Positions 31,335 to 42,303 are shown, numbered from the stretch's first letter. The stretch is 64,000 nucleotides of DNA from Dipteris shenzhenensis (GCA_047967505.1 CM106538.1), one strand, 5' to 3'. Numbers and translations: made by a program. Notes: a model not told the origin generated them from the sequence alone.

Positions 31335-34300
31335 TCACGGAGGGATCAGGCGAGTGTGAATGAACAGCCAGAGAGGTGGTGAATAGCGCCACTGAAGGCC
31401 CTGAGAAGTATGCTCGAAGAAGAGGCCCTGCGTATCCCAATCACGGAGGAAACGTCTCCGCTTCTCCCGGCCAGCCCGGGAATCTCCCTGTATCTGGTCC
31501 CACTGGCCTCTGAGTGTGTGTATAATCTCACTCCAGATGTTGGTCATGACCTGGGCAGTTGAAAGAGAGGTGCCACCGAGGATCTGCGCGCAGCGCAAGG
31601 TCCAAATGTGCCATCCAGCGATGCTGCTAACAATCTCCCAGACTGGCTGCCTCTCCTGAGATCCTGTGTCCGCCTCTGCCAAGTGCGGCGGAATGCCCTC
31701 TAGCGGCCCCCAAGTCTCCTGTGTGATAAGGAACATGGGGTCCTACGGGCCTGCCTCGAACAACTAATGAAAGCCAGGTGTGGTGCTGCACCAGCAGAAC
31801 GCGCCCCAAGTGATCAAACCTAGCTCCGGTGCTACGCGAGTAAGGATCCTGAAGGTCCACCTCCACACTTCCTGGGCGCGAGTGCAACTCCACAGGCAGT
31901 GTTTTGGTGACTCCTCGTCCTCATGACAGATCTGACAAAGTCCATCCTGACCAACCTGCCACAACCAGCTCCCCACTGGAAGACCCTTGTGGGCGAGTAG
32001 CCAAAGGAAGTAGGAAATCTTCCGCGGCCGCCAGCTCTCCCACAAGGCCTTCCAGAAGGCCTGCAAAAATAGCCTGGAGATACCCTGAGCATACCAACTG
32101 GGCCGCTGGGTGGGCGGGCGGCTCTGCATCCTCCCGAGAACTCTCCTGCCCAATGTCGTGCTGTAAGCGAAGAAAGGGGTCGGCCCCTGGCCTGCCACAA
32201 CCTCTGGCCATCTCCACTCACCTGGGTCCCAATCAAGCTCTAACAAGGCCCGCCCCTCCCAAAGCCAGAGTCGCCATAACTGCAGCTGATCCTGCTCTAT
32301 ACTAGGATCGGTCCGCCAAACCTTCCCCACGAGGCCTATGACCCGAACCCTCTGCCACGGGAGAAGGGGGTCGATGAGCACACCCTCTCTCCTGAGTCAG
32401 CCGTCCCCCAAAACCGCGAAGAAGGAAACAGAGGTGTCATCCATCCGGCCTGCAACCACCAGTGGGATGCCACGAGGGGTGAACTGTCCAAGCCAACGGT
32501 CATCACCAGGCATGAGGATCTAATCTCGGGTGGAGCCAACCAACCGATAGGAATTGCTCCGTCTATCTCTGTGCGTCTCGCCTGAGCTCCACGGACACCT
32601 CCAGCTGCGGCTGCTAGAGCAACGGTCTCCAAGTGTCTGTAAGTGTCCCTCCAAACTCGAAGGGACCGTGCTGGCCCCCGCATCCAACCGTCCCACATGA
32701 TATGTGACCTCTCCCCCAGCTGAAGGCCCAAGGCATCTATGACCTGATCGTTCCAGATGAGCGGCTGGCGGTCGATCTCCTCCTGACACCTAGGAGGGGA
32801 CTGGATGAGACTGAGACGGAGTCGCCTCCAAACCATGAGAAGGCTACGAATGAGCGGGGAGCGGGGGTGAGTGAGCGGTGCAGAGGTGAAGATCCACCGG
32901 AGGGACGGTAGCCACTCTCCACCTCGGCGCGGGACGCAAGAACTGATCCCTTGCTGAAGTAACATCTTCCACGTTTGCCCCCCCGGGGTCAAACCGCGGA
33001 TAACTAACTTGCCCAGCAGGGCCTGACTCTGAAGCTCAGGATCAATGACCCCCAAGCCACCCTCAGCCTGCGGAAGAATGACTGTCTGCCAGGCTACCCT
33101 GGCTCTGGTATCTCTGAGACCATCCCCCCAGACCACAGGAAATTCCGGACCAACCTCCTGAGCTGTGCCACGCTGGATCTCGAGAAGCACCAACAAGAGG
33201 CCACATACCAGGCCGTGGCCAGAAGAACCTGGTTGATTACAAGAGCACGACCTGCAAGAGAGAGCTTAGTAGTGCTCCAGAAAGCCAGCTTCCGTTGAAT
33301 GGAATCTAGCACCGGGAGAAACTGCTGAGCTGGCGTGATATCCAGGCCGACCTGAAAGCCGAGATATCTAGCTGTCTGTCCCCGCGGGATCCATCTGAAA
33401 CCCAAAAAACTCCCCCACTGTGAGCATGCCCCAGGGTTTGTGAGAAAACCAACTGATTTGTTCCAATTGATTTTCGCACCGGCTGCCGAGTAGAAGACCT
33501 CTAAGGCCAGCCTCACCCTCTCCAGCATCATCTCATCATCCTGAACGTACAGGGCTGTGTCATCTGCATACTCCGAGTCCAGGAGCTCTGTGTCCTCTCT
33601 GATGGGAAGGCGAACACCCCGGATCCCGGTCGACCTCGCCCGAAGGTAGTATGTCATTGCCTCGGCGAAGAAGAGAAACAGGTAAGGAGCGAGGGGGCAA
33701 CCCTGACGCACTGATCTCTCCAAGCGAAATCGCTCTCCCATCCTGCCGCCGATGATGACCCTACTGGAAGCTGTCCTGTATAACGCTGAGATACCCTGAA
33801 TCCATCCTACTGGGAATCCTAGTCTGTCCAAAGTACCCTCCAGGAAGGACCAGTCCACTCGATCGTAGGCCTTCTCAAAGTCGAGAAGTAGGATGGCTAA
33901 GTGCGACCCACTGTGCTGAGCCCACTCCGTCGCCTCTGAGAAGGTAAAGACATTATCCAGGATACTGCGATCCTGGACAAAGCCTGTCTGAGTGTCATGA
34001 ATGAGGTTAGGAAGTAGAGGCCGAACTCTGGCGCTGATCATCTTGGCAAGGAGTTTGTAGGCAGTGGTGAGGAGAGTGATCGGGCGCCACTGACGGATCT
34101 CCTGTCGGTCTCCTCCCTTCGGGATGAGGCAAATCAATCCCGAGGAGAGGCTCTCTGGCATATGTCCGCTGCTGAAAATCCTCTGGAGGGCTGCTAGGAG
34201 GGGCTGATGGATCTGATCCCAGAAAGAGGTGAAGAAAGCGCGAGAGAGCCCATCCTCGCCAGGGCATTTCTGCCCATCGATGGCCATCAAGGCCTCCTGC

Positions 34301-35727
34301 ATCTCGACAGTAGTGAACGGTGCCATCAACGTCGCCTGCATGCTGGGCTGAACAAGGGCTGGAATGTGCCTCCACACCTCCTCGCGGGAACGTCTAGTAT
34401 GGGGGGCAAGCTGCTCCTGCTGGAAAAGAGTCCTGTAGAAGTCGGTAGCCAACCCCAAGACCTCTTCCGGATCAGTAACGATGTGCCCCTCCGCTGTCCT
34501 AAGACTCCGGAGCTGATCACTTGCTGCCCTCTGGCCATGCGTCCTGAAGAACTCTCTGCTCATCTAGTCGCCCTTCCGAGCCCAGTAGGAGAGGGAGGCG
34601 TGATAAGAAAACTCTGAGCGGCACTGGAGAGTCTCCTCAAGAAGGGCTCTAGCTCGAAGGGCCTGGATCCGAAGCTCCTCCGAACCCGGAGCTGCCTGCT
34701 GGAGTCGTTGAATGGAGGCGAGGTCCCTACGAAGAGCTCTCTCTCTGCCCCACCACTCCTGGCGAACCTGAAGGGTTGCGAGCTGGCAAATCTGGCTGGA
34801 CTCCTGCAAAGCCTGCGCCATCGACTCTACCAGATCCACGCACTCGCCCCAATCTCTGTCCCAAAGGCTACCGATACTACTGCGCGCACCTCCTCTCTAG
34901 AGAAGATGGAATCGGGAATCCTGCACGAATAGGGAGGAAGGGACTGAGCTGTCGAGTCTAGTGATAAGAGCACATGCGCATGGTCAGAGAGTGTCGTCCC
35001 TGGCACTATACCCACCTGACCACCTCTGCTGATGGCCCAATCACTGACATAAAATCTGTCCAGTCTCTCCAGGAGTCTGCCTCCTTCCCTGCGGAAGCCC
35101 CACGAGAAGTCCAAGCTCCGGTGCCATCGGCGGAAGGACGGGTCTCTCCAGCTGTCCCTACCTCCTGTCGCGAAGATAAAGGAGTCCCAAGCGGACTGCT
35201 CTGCCTGAGCTATACCTGTAAACTCTGTCCTCTGCCCTGCTGGTCCTCCAAAGTCTCCAGATTGTTGAAGTCACCTCCAACAATCCATGAATCCATGTCT
35301 GGGAGAATCTCTGTGAGTGTCCTCCAGAAAGTGGCTCTGCATCGGAGGTCTGTGGGTGCATAGATGTTGAGGATTCCTATTTTGGAGCCCTCCAACTCTA
35401 GGCCAACCCAAAGTGCCCGGCCTGGGATCAACGTACCATGACCAAAAACTCCCTGGCTAAACGACTCGCAAACGGAAGTACAGACACCGCCACTCCTCCC
35501 CTGTGCACCGATCGAGGGCTCCCAATAAGTGTGAGAGCGTCCAGGGAGGATCTTCCCGCAGCTACGGGAATGAGCCACTGAAAGCTTATGCTCCTGGAGC
35601 AGGAGTATATCCAAGCGACCAATCACTGCTGGCTGAAGTTCCTGTCTCAAGATGAGCTTCCTAGGACCACGGGTGCCAGAAGAATGAAACCCGTTCACGT
35701 TCCAGGAGACAAGGTGTAAGCTCATGA
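31335..35727 (-). pseudogene. LINE 4 ORF2: endonuclease, reverse transcriptase with YADD, C-terminal region
   Basis: It starts at 35727 with MSLHLVSWNVNGFHSSG. QEHK and GGDFNN are endonuclease boxes, and LSDHAHVLLSL carries the catalytic His after two frameshifts (about 35230 and 35130). A single stop at about 34564 precedes a 489-codon frame (34563-33094) with the full RT: LICLIPKGGD, WRPITLLTTAYKLLAKM, LAILLLDFEKAYDRVDW, VRQGCPLAPYLF and SEYADDTALYVQDD with intact YADD. A shift at about 33110 leads to 33196-32336, then 32381-31764 with a zinc-binding region (CQICHEDEESPKHCLWSC), then 31736-31335. Few lesions for its length: a comparatively young copy. Confidence 0.92.
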
Positions 35728-35824
35728 TGAGGACTGGTAGGTTGCGAACAACTGTCTGCTCGCGGCTGATGTCGATGAAGAAGCTGAAAAGTATTGTATT
35801 AACAGTCAACTCTCTACCCAACGA

Positions 35825-36498
35825 GCTCCTGCGAGCCCCCCTCCCTCCCTTCCGCAGCCTCTACCTCCCTACCCTCCTCCGCCTCACTCCCTCGCCCTCG
35901 CCCCCCCTCGCCCTCACCTTACCCCCCTCGCCCTCGCCGCACACCCCTCACCCCTCGCCTCATCCCGCCTCCACGCCCTCACCCCTCGCCCCTCCGCCCC
36001 TTGCCCCTCGCCTTGCCCCTCGCCCTCACCCCCCCGCCCCTCGCCTCGCCCCTCCGCCCGCCCCTCACCTCGCCCCTCGCCTCGCCCCTCCGCCACGCCC
36101 CCGCCCCTCGCCTCGCCCCTCCACCCCTCGCCTCTCCGCCCTTCCGCCCCGCCCCTCGCCCTTCACCCCCCCCCCCCCCGCCCTCCGCCCTCGCCCTTCA
36201 CCCCCCTTCGCCCCTCCGCTCTCCGCCCTCGCCCCTCCGCCCTCCACCCTCGCCTCCGCCGCCGTCCCTCTCCCTCGCCTTCGACCTCTGCCCTCCGCTC
36301 TCGCCTCCGACATCCGCCCTCCGCCCCCTTCCGCCTTCCACCTCCGCCCCCGCCTTCGCCTCCGCTTCCCCCGCCCGCCTCGATTCGTCTCGCCTTATCT
36401 TCTTCCGTCACACCCAGGCTCCATCCCTCGTCTATCTCCCCTCCTTTTTTGGTGGCAGCCTCTTCTTCATCGGAGGTCTCGCAGTTTGTCTTGGCGGT
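35825..36498 (+). promoter_or_regulatory. LINE 4 5' UTR: long C-rich, nearly A-free tract
   Basis: From about 35840 to 36370 the + strand is almost only C, T and G in CCCCTCGCC-like units, so the - strand is G-rich with many G-runs. It is open in one frame joined to ORF1, but this looks like low complexity. The end CGCCTTATCTTCTTCCGTCAC leads into the ORF1 start. Confidence 0.75.
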
Positions 36499-38127
36499 AT
36501 GGCGGCTCCCTGCCCGGCGGAACCGGAGGCCCAGCCGGACCCTCCCTCTCCAGATGCCTACCGCGTGATCTTGACAGAGCAACAGTCGTCTCGGGTACAA
36601 CAGGTTGCCAATGACTTTGCCCTTACTTCCGTCTATGGCAGAGTCATTGGACACTCTCCCTCCAGATCAGCCATCAAGGACTGGCTCCAGTCCACTCTCA
36701 TGCTAGAGGACAGCCACATCGAGGAGGTGGCCCTTATGGGAAGGGGCATCTTCTGGCTTAAACTCTCCACTGCGAAAGCTGCGAGCAACCTGATTGCTGG
36801 TTCCCCTACATCTGTGGATGGAAAGATCATCATGATAGTCCCTTGGTATCGTGGATTCAGCGCAGCGGACTTTGATACTCGTTTCCGCATACCTCGCCAC
36901 CCAGTGACGCTAGTTTTTCCAGGCCTTGCTGCTGAGTTGCGGCCGATAGTTAGGGACCTGGGTTCCCACTTTGGCTGGGTGATGCATGACACTTTCGTCG
37001 ACGCGGTTACTACGGCAGGAGCTCCCCGAGTCCGTGTGGCTGTGGCAGACCCTGCGACTCTCCCTGCAGTGATTGAGATCGTGACAGATGCTGGCAGCAT
37101 TACTCAGAGCATGGTAGTCACAGGACAGCCAAGCCAGTGCCTGAGGTGTCACGGCTTTGGGCACCTGGCTGCTGCTTGTCCACGATTCTCCAGCTCCTCT
37201 CGGCCCCCCCCGCCCCCCCCTCCGCCCCCTCCCCCCCCCTCCGGGCAGCCACGTCAGGAGGAGCAGAGGCAGCCGGAGTCCGGTCCAGAGGTACCTGGCG
37301 GCTGGACCGAGGGAAAGAATAAGAAGATTTTTGACAAAGGCAAGGAGGCAGAGGCTACCCAACCTGCAGCAGCGCCTCAGAGACCTGACAGGCAGCCGCC
37401 CCAGGGTCCTGAGAGAGCTTCTTCTTCGACTGTAGCCCGCCCTCCGCAGCCTCAGGTCCCCCTCTCTTCCGCTCCCCAGCCCATTTCACTCAGCCCCAGC
37501 CCCTTCCCCGCATCAGCCCCCGCCTCTTCCTCTTCAGCCCCCTCCTCTTCCTCTTCAGCCCCCTCCTCTTCCTACTCAGCCCCAGTCCTAGTTTCAGCCG
37601 CATCCCCCCTCCCCCGCCCCTCTCAGCTCTCCTGCAGTGTCAGCTGCACCGATGGTTCCTCAGCCGCGGGCAGCCCCCACTCCCCCTCCTCCGCCCCCCC
37701 GCTAGTCGCTTCCGTGGAGTCTGAGTTGCCTACCCCTCAGCCTCCTTCCCCTTCCCCACCCCAGGCAGGGCACCCCGAGTCTACACCACCCCTGGAGCAG
37801 TCTTCCCTGTCTGCTAGCCCAACCCCCTCAATTGCAGACTCTGGCGGGCCTCAGCTTCAGGAGAGAGAGCTTCCTCGCGACTTCTACAGATCTGGTCCCT
37901 GGGATTACTTGGATGTGGCCGACCTTGGGACCTTCCCTGCTTGCCTCGACATCAGTATCTTCCTGCTCCGTAAAGGGGCGGATGGGAAGATCGCAGCCTT
38001 GGCCCCAAGGGATGGCCCTAGCTTTGCTTTCACCTTTCTTAGCGATGGCACCGAGACTTGGATAGACGACTCGGTCTGGGAGGCTCTCAGAGAGCAGACG
38101 CACGCGCTCAGATTTGCTCCTGGATAG
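36499..38127 (+). CDS. LINE 4 ORF1: DUF4283-like domain, CCHC knuckle, Pro/Ser-rich tail
   Basis: The ATG at 36499 (MAAPCPAEPEAQP) opens a frame of 542 codons to the stop at 38127. I prefer it to earlier in-frame codons because they lie in the C-rich 5' UTR. Residues about 20-170 are DUF4283-like (LMGRGIFWLKLSTAKAASNL, VTLVFPGLAAELRPIVRDLG). The knuckle CLRCHGFGHLAAACP follows at about 213-227 and is intact. Then come a run of prolines, a long Ser/Ala/Pro region with SSSAPSSSSSAP repeats, and an ordered end (DYLDVADLGTFPACLDISIF). It is the only element gene here whose full frame is unbroken over this length. A shifted frame (38128-38450) may carry its true last part. Confidence 0.85.
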   Translation: MAAPCPAEPEAQPDPPSPDAYRVILTEQQSSRVQQVANDFALTSVYGRVIGHSPSRSAIKDWLQSTLMLEDSHIEEVALMGRGIFWLKLSTAKAASNLIAGSPTSVDGKIIMIVPWYRGFSAADFDTRFRIPRHPVTLVFPGLAAELRPIVRDLGSHFGWVMHDTFVDAVTTAGAPRVRVAVADPATLPAVIEIVTDAGSITQSMVVTGQPSQCLRCHGFGHLAAACPRFSSSSRPPPPPPPPPPPPSGQPRQEEQRQPESGPEVPGGWTEGKNKKIFDKGKEAEATQPAAAPQRPDRQPPQGPERASSSTVARPPQPQVPLSSAPQPISLSPSPFPASAPASSSSAPSSSSSAPSSSYSAPVLVSAASPLPRPSQLSCSVSCTDGSSAAGSPHSPSSAPPLVASVESELPTPQPPSPSPPQAGHPESTPPLEQSSLSASPTPSIADSGGPQLQERELPRDFYRSGPWDYLDVADLGTFPACLDISIFLLRKGADGKIAALAPRDGPSFAFTFLSDGTETWIDDSVWEALREQTHALRFAPG

Positions 38128-38456
38128 GCCCGTCGGGTGGACAGCTTCTCGAGACTCAGTGGTCCGAGGGTGACGTGCGCCTGCAGTGGCATTGCGCCGC
38201 CAAGCGCTTCAGATTGATTGTGATCCTCAGGCCCCCTCTGTCGTGGCCCCTTCCCCAGGATGTCAGAGCCTGGACTCCTCAGAAACTCCGAGCCTTCTAC
38301 GGGATGACTACCTCAGAGATCTCGAGTTGGCTCGAGAAAGCGTTTGTCCATGGCACCAAAGGCCTCACGCCTTTGCTAAAAGTTTTGAAGAACGGGCAGG
38401 ACGACCCCGCCTCCCCCTCCAAACCCTCTCAAAAGCGTCAGCGCCTTCATTCCAAA
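38128..38456 (+). pseudogene. Possible continuation of LINE 4 ORF1
   Basis: A + strand frame in another phase (from 38058) reads WSEGDVRLQWHCAAKRFRLI, WTPQKLRAFYGMTTSEISSW and KAFVHGTKGLTPLLKVLKNG, ending PSKPSQKRQRLHS just before the target duplication. This looks like real protein, so ORF1 may have lost frame near 38100, or this may be a short separate ORF between ORF1 and ORF2. Confidence 0.55.
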
Positions 38457-38833
38457 ATTGTAGCTTGGCATATTTGGAGAGCCAGGTGTACAGAGCCAAT
38501 GGAGGGTATTCAGGTTCACCCTTCTCAGGTTATGGCCAGTATTTGGACTAACACAGTACACACTCTGATGGCCATATGGGCGAGTAATCAGGGATCCTCC
38601 AGAGCAACTACTGCCAGGAGAGTCACTTTTTTCAGAGTTTGGAGAGGATCTCCTTTCTTCTCTGATTCTCCCTTAGGGTTAAGGTGGCATTTTCAGCCTT
38701 TGTCTTGGTTTTTTATTAGCTCATTTTGAGCTGTTTATTTCCTCATGCATTGCATGATGTACTCCCGCACTTGAGCTTGCTCTCCCGGTTTTCATTCATA
38801 CTTAATGAAGTAATTTTCTTTTTTTAAAAAAAA
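38457..38833 (+). pseudogene. LINE 3 ORF2 end and 3' UTR
   Basis: It resumes after LINE 4 with AWHIWRARCTEPMEGIQVHP, NTVHTLMAIWASNQGSSRAT and GLRWHFQPLSWFF, then a stop, then the 3' UTR with hairpin core GAGCTTGCTC (38773-38782) and an A-run at 38826-38833. Confidence 0.9.
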
Positions 38834-38931
38834 GAAAACAACCAAGGGTGAGGCTGAAAATGCCATGTCAAACCTGTGGTAGACTCAGAGAAGAAGGGTA
38901 AACCCTTCCATTCTCTAAACAATGCAGCCGT
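38834..38931 (-). pseudogene. LINE 6, second piece
   Basis: This - strand stretch corresponds to the last codons of ORF2 (GLRWHF-type region) and reads on from 24120. It stops at the Gypsy LTR at 38932. Confidence 0.7.
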
Positions 38932-39774
38932 TGATTGCAAAAAAGATAGAGCACTATACTGCCTTTATGACTACTACAATCTCTTCCATAAGCTCACCCC
39001 CTTCCCCAAACACCAAACACCATATACTCCCTCAACCCTGGAGATCTTCATCCCAGACAAGTTCAAACCAAAACTCATCATCCAAAAGAGGTCTTGCTGA
39101 TGGCAATAGCAGATTAGATTCAATGCTCTGCACAAATAGACCCAGTTCCCAAGATCAAGTACATGAATATACAGTTTCCTGTTTTAGTATTTATATCCAC
39201 TCATCAAACTCAATATCTGTACAAAGACTCATCCAAAGAATTTCTCACACCTTGTGCTTCAAAGTTGAGGATTTCTTCAAATTGAAAGTTTCAGCTGAAG
39301 CTCACTGTATCATGATTCTACCTCTAAACAAAAATACATTTTTTTATTTTTTTCATTTTCTCCAATATCTCCTCTATTGGTATCCCTCTATCTCTTTCCA
39401 CAAAAGTATCTATAGAACCAAATCCCACACTCAAATGATTCTGATATAATATCTACACTCTAGTCTCAGAAAAAAACATATTTTGGTATCATATCTATTT
39501 CATAAAATAGATTTATCGGCCACTGGTTCCTGGGAAACTCCAATCTTGCAGCTATCTCATCAGTTATTTGTAGGATAAGAATCCACCGTTCCTCTGTAAC
39601 TTCATTGTATATTACTTCATACTGCACATGTCGTGATACAATGATTGCCTCCACCCTGTGGCTCATCTCAAACACCAAAAACATTCTCTAATAACACCAA
39701 TATTATCAGTCTTTAAGCTCTTCCCTGGCCTCACACAAGACTGTTCATAGGAACTTAGACATCATCTGTCAGCA
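38932..39774 (-). repeat. 3' LTR of the Gypsy element
   Basis: This 843-bp copy shares with 44438-45362 the stretches around GATTGCAAAAAAGATAGAGC, CCCTCAACCCTGGAGATCTTC and CATAGGAACTTAGACATCATC. It lacks about 80 bases that the other copy has near 44745-44830. The inner end touches truncated integrase. Confidence 0.85.
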
Positions 39775-40271
39775 CAAGTAATCTATCACTTCTCCTCTGA
39801 ATCCCGGACCATTATCTGAAAATAACTCCAGGGGAATCCCAAATCTGCAGCATATGTGTTCATATATAAAATCAGCAACCCCTTTGCTGTCCACTCTTTT
39901 TACTACCTTCACCTCTGCCCATTTTGATAAATACTTCACTGCAATCAACATATAACATTTCCCTCTAGCAGTTCTGGGTAGAGAACTGCATCTATTCCCC
40001 ATCTTTCAAAAATATCATAAACCAGCATAATATTTCTCGGCTCCATTTTAAGAATTCTTTTTCCCATTCTCTGACATTCATGGCAGGATCTACACCAGTG
40101 CTGCACATCCTTCTGTATTGAAGGCCACACATAACCCTCCAGAAGTATTTTCTGTAGTGTAATCTTAAAAGCATAGTGTCCTCCACAAGCTCCTTCATGA
40201 CTAGATGACAGTATATAATATATTTCTTCTCTCCAGGGCACCCTTCTCAAAATCTGATCAGCCCCTCTCAT
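39775..40271 (-). pseudogene. Gypsy integrase, truncated
   Basis: The frame from 40271 has the HHCC zinc region (SSSHEGACGGHYAFKITLQ, then WCRSCHECQRMG). After a shift, YLSKWAEVKVVKRVDSKGVA and LFSDNGPGFRGEVIDYL show the core with its second Asp. It stops at the LTR, so the third acidic residue and the C-terminal domain are absent. Confidence 0.88.
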
Positions 40272-40587
40272 GTAAACTCATCATCAATCATCATATACTG
40301 TCTACTCTTCCGTATGAAGTGATATTTCTGGCTCTTCTTAAGTTCCTGAGGCAGATGTCTAGTAAGTAAGAAATCCACTATCTGAGCCAGGAATTCTCTC
40401 CCTTTGTACAGTGGATCTCAAGCTTTGCTATTACTGGATCTTGATCACTCATCTCCTGAGCTAACTCATGTGCCATTTGATTATCCTCCCTTTGCACATG
40501 CTGGATATTCCATGCTGTAAATTGTTGAAGCAGTCTTCTTACTTTGGCTAGATACTATCTCAACCTCGGGTTTCTTGCTTGCCAACT

Positions 40588-41347
40588 TCACAGGACTTGT
40601 TTAACAACAAGTAGAGAATCTCCTTTGATCATTATCTTCTGAATTTTCAGCTTAAGTGCAGCCAGTAATCCCTCATATAATGCTGCATACTCCGCCTCAT
40701 TATTGCTTCCAGCTTCTAGATGAACTCCCTCCTTCTCAATTAGCTTGCTCTCTGAATCAGTAATCACATAGCCTCCTTTAGCTTGATGTAAACTCTTCCT
40801 GTATGAGCCATCAAAATGCAAGATAGATGCTCCTGGAATGATAGCATGCTCCTCTTTATCTATCTTCTTCTCCACTTCTTTCACCAAAATGGGGCCCTCT
40901 TTGTATGTTAACAGATCTGCCAGTGTGGCTCTGGAAGTGCTCTCCACTAGAAATGAGTAAGTATATTCTTGCAGCTCAACCAACCACTTCATCATACTTC
41001 GTGCAAGCATACACCAAGCTTGACAGAATCAGTTCTACCTCTGTGTACCTCCTCTCTGCTTCTGTTTTCACTCTGCTAGCATAATATATAGGCCTCATAT
41101 AACGGGACTCCTCCCCTTTCTGCAATAAGATGGCTCCCACAGCATCTGGTCCAAATGAAGGGTTCACATAAAAGGTCTGAGAGAAATCTGGAGCTTTCAC
41201 ACAAGCAATCTCTCCCAACACTTCCTTCACTCTATTGAACACTGCTTCACAATCCTCACTCCACTGCAGAGGTTCTTCTTTCATAGCTTGTTGCAAAGGA
41301 TACAACAACTGAGAGACTAAATGTATAAATCTTGTCATATACTTCAC
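40588..41347 (-). pseudogene. Gypsy tandem RNase H domains
   Basis: The first frame (41347-40976) has FYVNPSFGPDAVGAILLQKG, YYASRVKTEAERRYTEVELI, the usual Gypsy RNase H. The second (41010-40588) has ILHFDGSYRKSLHQAKGGYV and SNNEAEYAALYEGLLAALKL, the additional archaeal-type RNase H with DGS and NNEAEY. A frameshift separates them. This pair supports the Tat-like call. Confidence 0.88.
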
Positions 41348-41350
41348 TTT

Positions 41351-42135
41351 CTACACAAAAGTCTGCAACTGTTTAGATGTAGAGGGAGCTAGAAGCAAGA
41401 TAAGGGCTTTCACCTTCTCTGGATCAGGCTCAATGCCATTTTGAGATACTATATGTCCCAATAACTTCACTTTGGAGCATCCCAAATGACACTTCCGTGG
41501 ATTGAATTGTCCTCCTGCTTCATCCATTCTGTGGAACACTTGATCAGACCAAATGGCACTACTTTGTAACAAAAGCAACCCCAGGGTGTGATGAATGTAG
41601 TTTTGATTTGATCTTCCTCTGTAATTGAAATCAAAAAGTATCCAGAATATCCATCACACACACTGTATTTCTCATACCCGGCAACTCTATCCAATATATC
41701 ATCAATAAAAGGAAGAGGATAATGATTGCTCTTTATTACCGCATTGAGAGGTTTGTAATCAATGCATACTCTCCATCCTCTTGTATGCTTAGGAATGATT
41801 ACCACTGGACTACCCCAATCTGAATGTTCCACTGGATATATCAGCCCAGCCTTGAGCAACTTATTTAACTCCTCTCTCAACACAGGCAAAAGCTCTTTGT
41901 GTGTCCTCCTCAACTTCTGAAAAACAGGCCTGCTGCCTTCTTTTAGCTCAATGTGCATTGGCTCACATCTGAAACCCCTGATCTCTTCATGTGAGGTAAT
42001 AAACAGCTTTGGATATTGATGAATGACCTTCATATACTCTTCCTTCTCCACTTCTTTCAGACTAGAATTCAGCATGGACAGCAATATCTCTTCTCTCTCT
42101 GTCTGGGAAGGTGAGGGTTGCATCAAGTTATCCAT
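41351..42135 (-). pseudogene. Gypsy reverse transcriptase with deleted YxDD region
   Basis: The frame 42135-41467 has NKLLKAGLIYPVEHSDWGSP, RVCIDYKPLNAVIKSNHYPL and SVCDGYSGYFLISITEEDQI with the first catalytic Asp region, and a PFGL motif. Instead of the residues leading to YVDD, it jumps to DQVFHRMDEAGGQFNPRKCH (41578-41351 frame) and KLLGHIVSQNGIEPDPEKV. About 100 bases that hold the catalytic YVDD are missing. Confidence 0.88.
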
Positions 42136-42303
42136 ATCTTCAAGCTTACTCTCCTCCTTAGCTTCTTGTATCTTTGCTGCCTACAATTCATATGCATAAG
42201 ACTCCTTCAACAGAAATGATACTTGCCCCTCCTCTTCAGATGTAGTACTTTCTTCTTCTATCTCACTGTCGAACTCCTCTTTCATTCTTGTTTCTTCTGG
42301 TTC

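Larger units (their letters stand above)
31203..38456 (-). mobile_element. LINE 4: GC-rich L1-type element with inverted 5' half (twin-priming structure)
   Basis: The 14-bp duplication ATTGTAGCTTGGCA at 31189-31202 and 38457-38470 brackets the whole block, and LINE 3 is continuous across it. From the left, a T-run (poly(A) on the - strand) is followed by ORF2 on the - strand up to its start at 35727. Then, at about 35825, the orientation flips: a pyrimidine-rich 5' UTR and ORF1 run on the + strand to about 38456. The outer end is thus the end of ORF1 and the inner junction is 5' UTR against the ORF2 start, exactly the order predicted by twin priming. The total is about 7.25 kb. Confidence 0.88.
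24121..38833 (+). mobile_element. LINE 3: L1-type element with 12-bp TSD, split by two later insertions
   Basis: The target duplication GAAAACAACCAA is seen at 24109-24120 and 38834-38845. The parts are the 5' UTR (24121-24627), ORF1 (24628-26242), ORF2 endonuclease (26184-27411), insertion Y1 (27412-29144), RT and C-terminal region (29145-31202), insertion of LINE 4 (31203-38456) and the ORF2 end, hairpin and A-run (38457-38833). Without the insertions it is about 5.7 kb, probably full length. It is inserted into LINE 6. Its reverse transcriptase carries a deletion over the catalytic motif. Confidence 0.9.

Noticed and set aside
36001-36498. Start of the 708-codon frame in the C-rich tract as a protein N-terminus.
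   Set aside because: It is Pro/Leu/Arg low complexity from a base-biased 5' UTR. The ORF1-like protein begins well at the ATG at 36499.
35914-36654. Long Gly/Arg/Glu-rich frames on the - strand.
   Set aside because: Complement of the C-rich LINE 5' UTR; low complexity.
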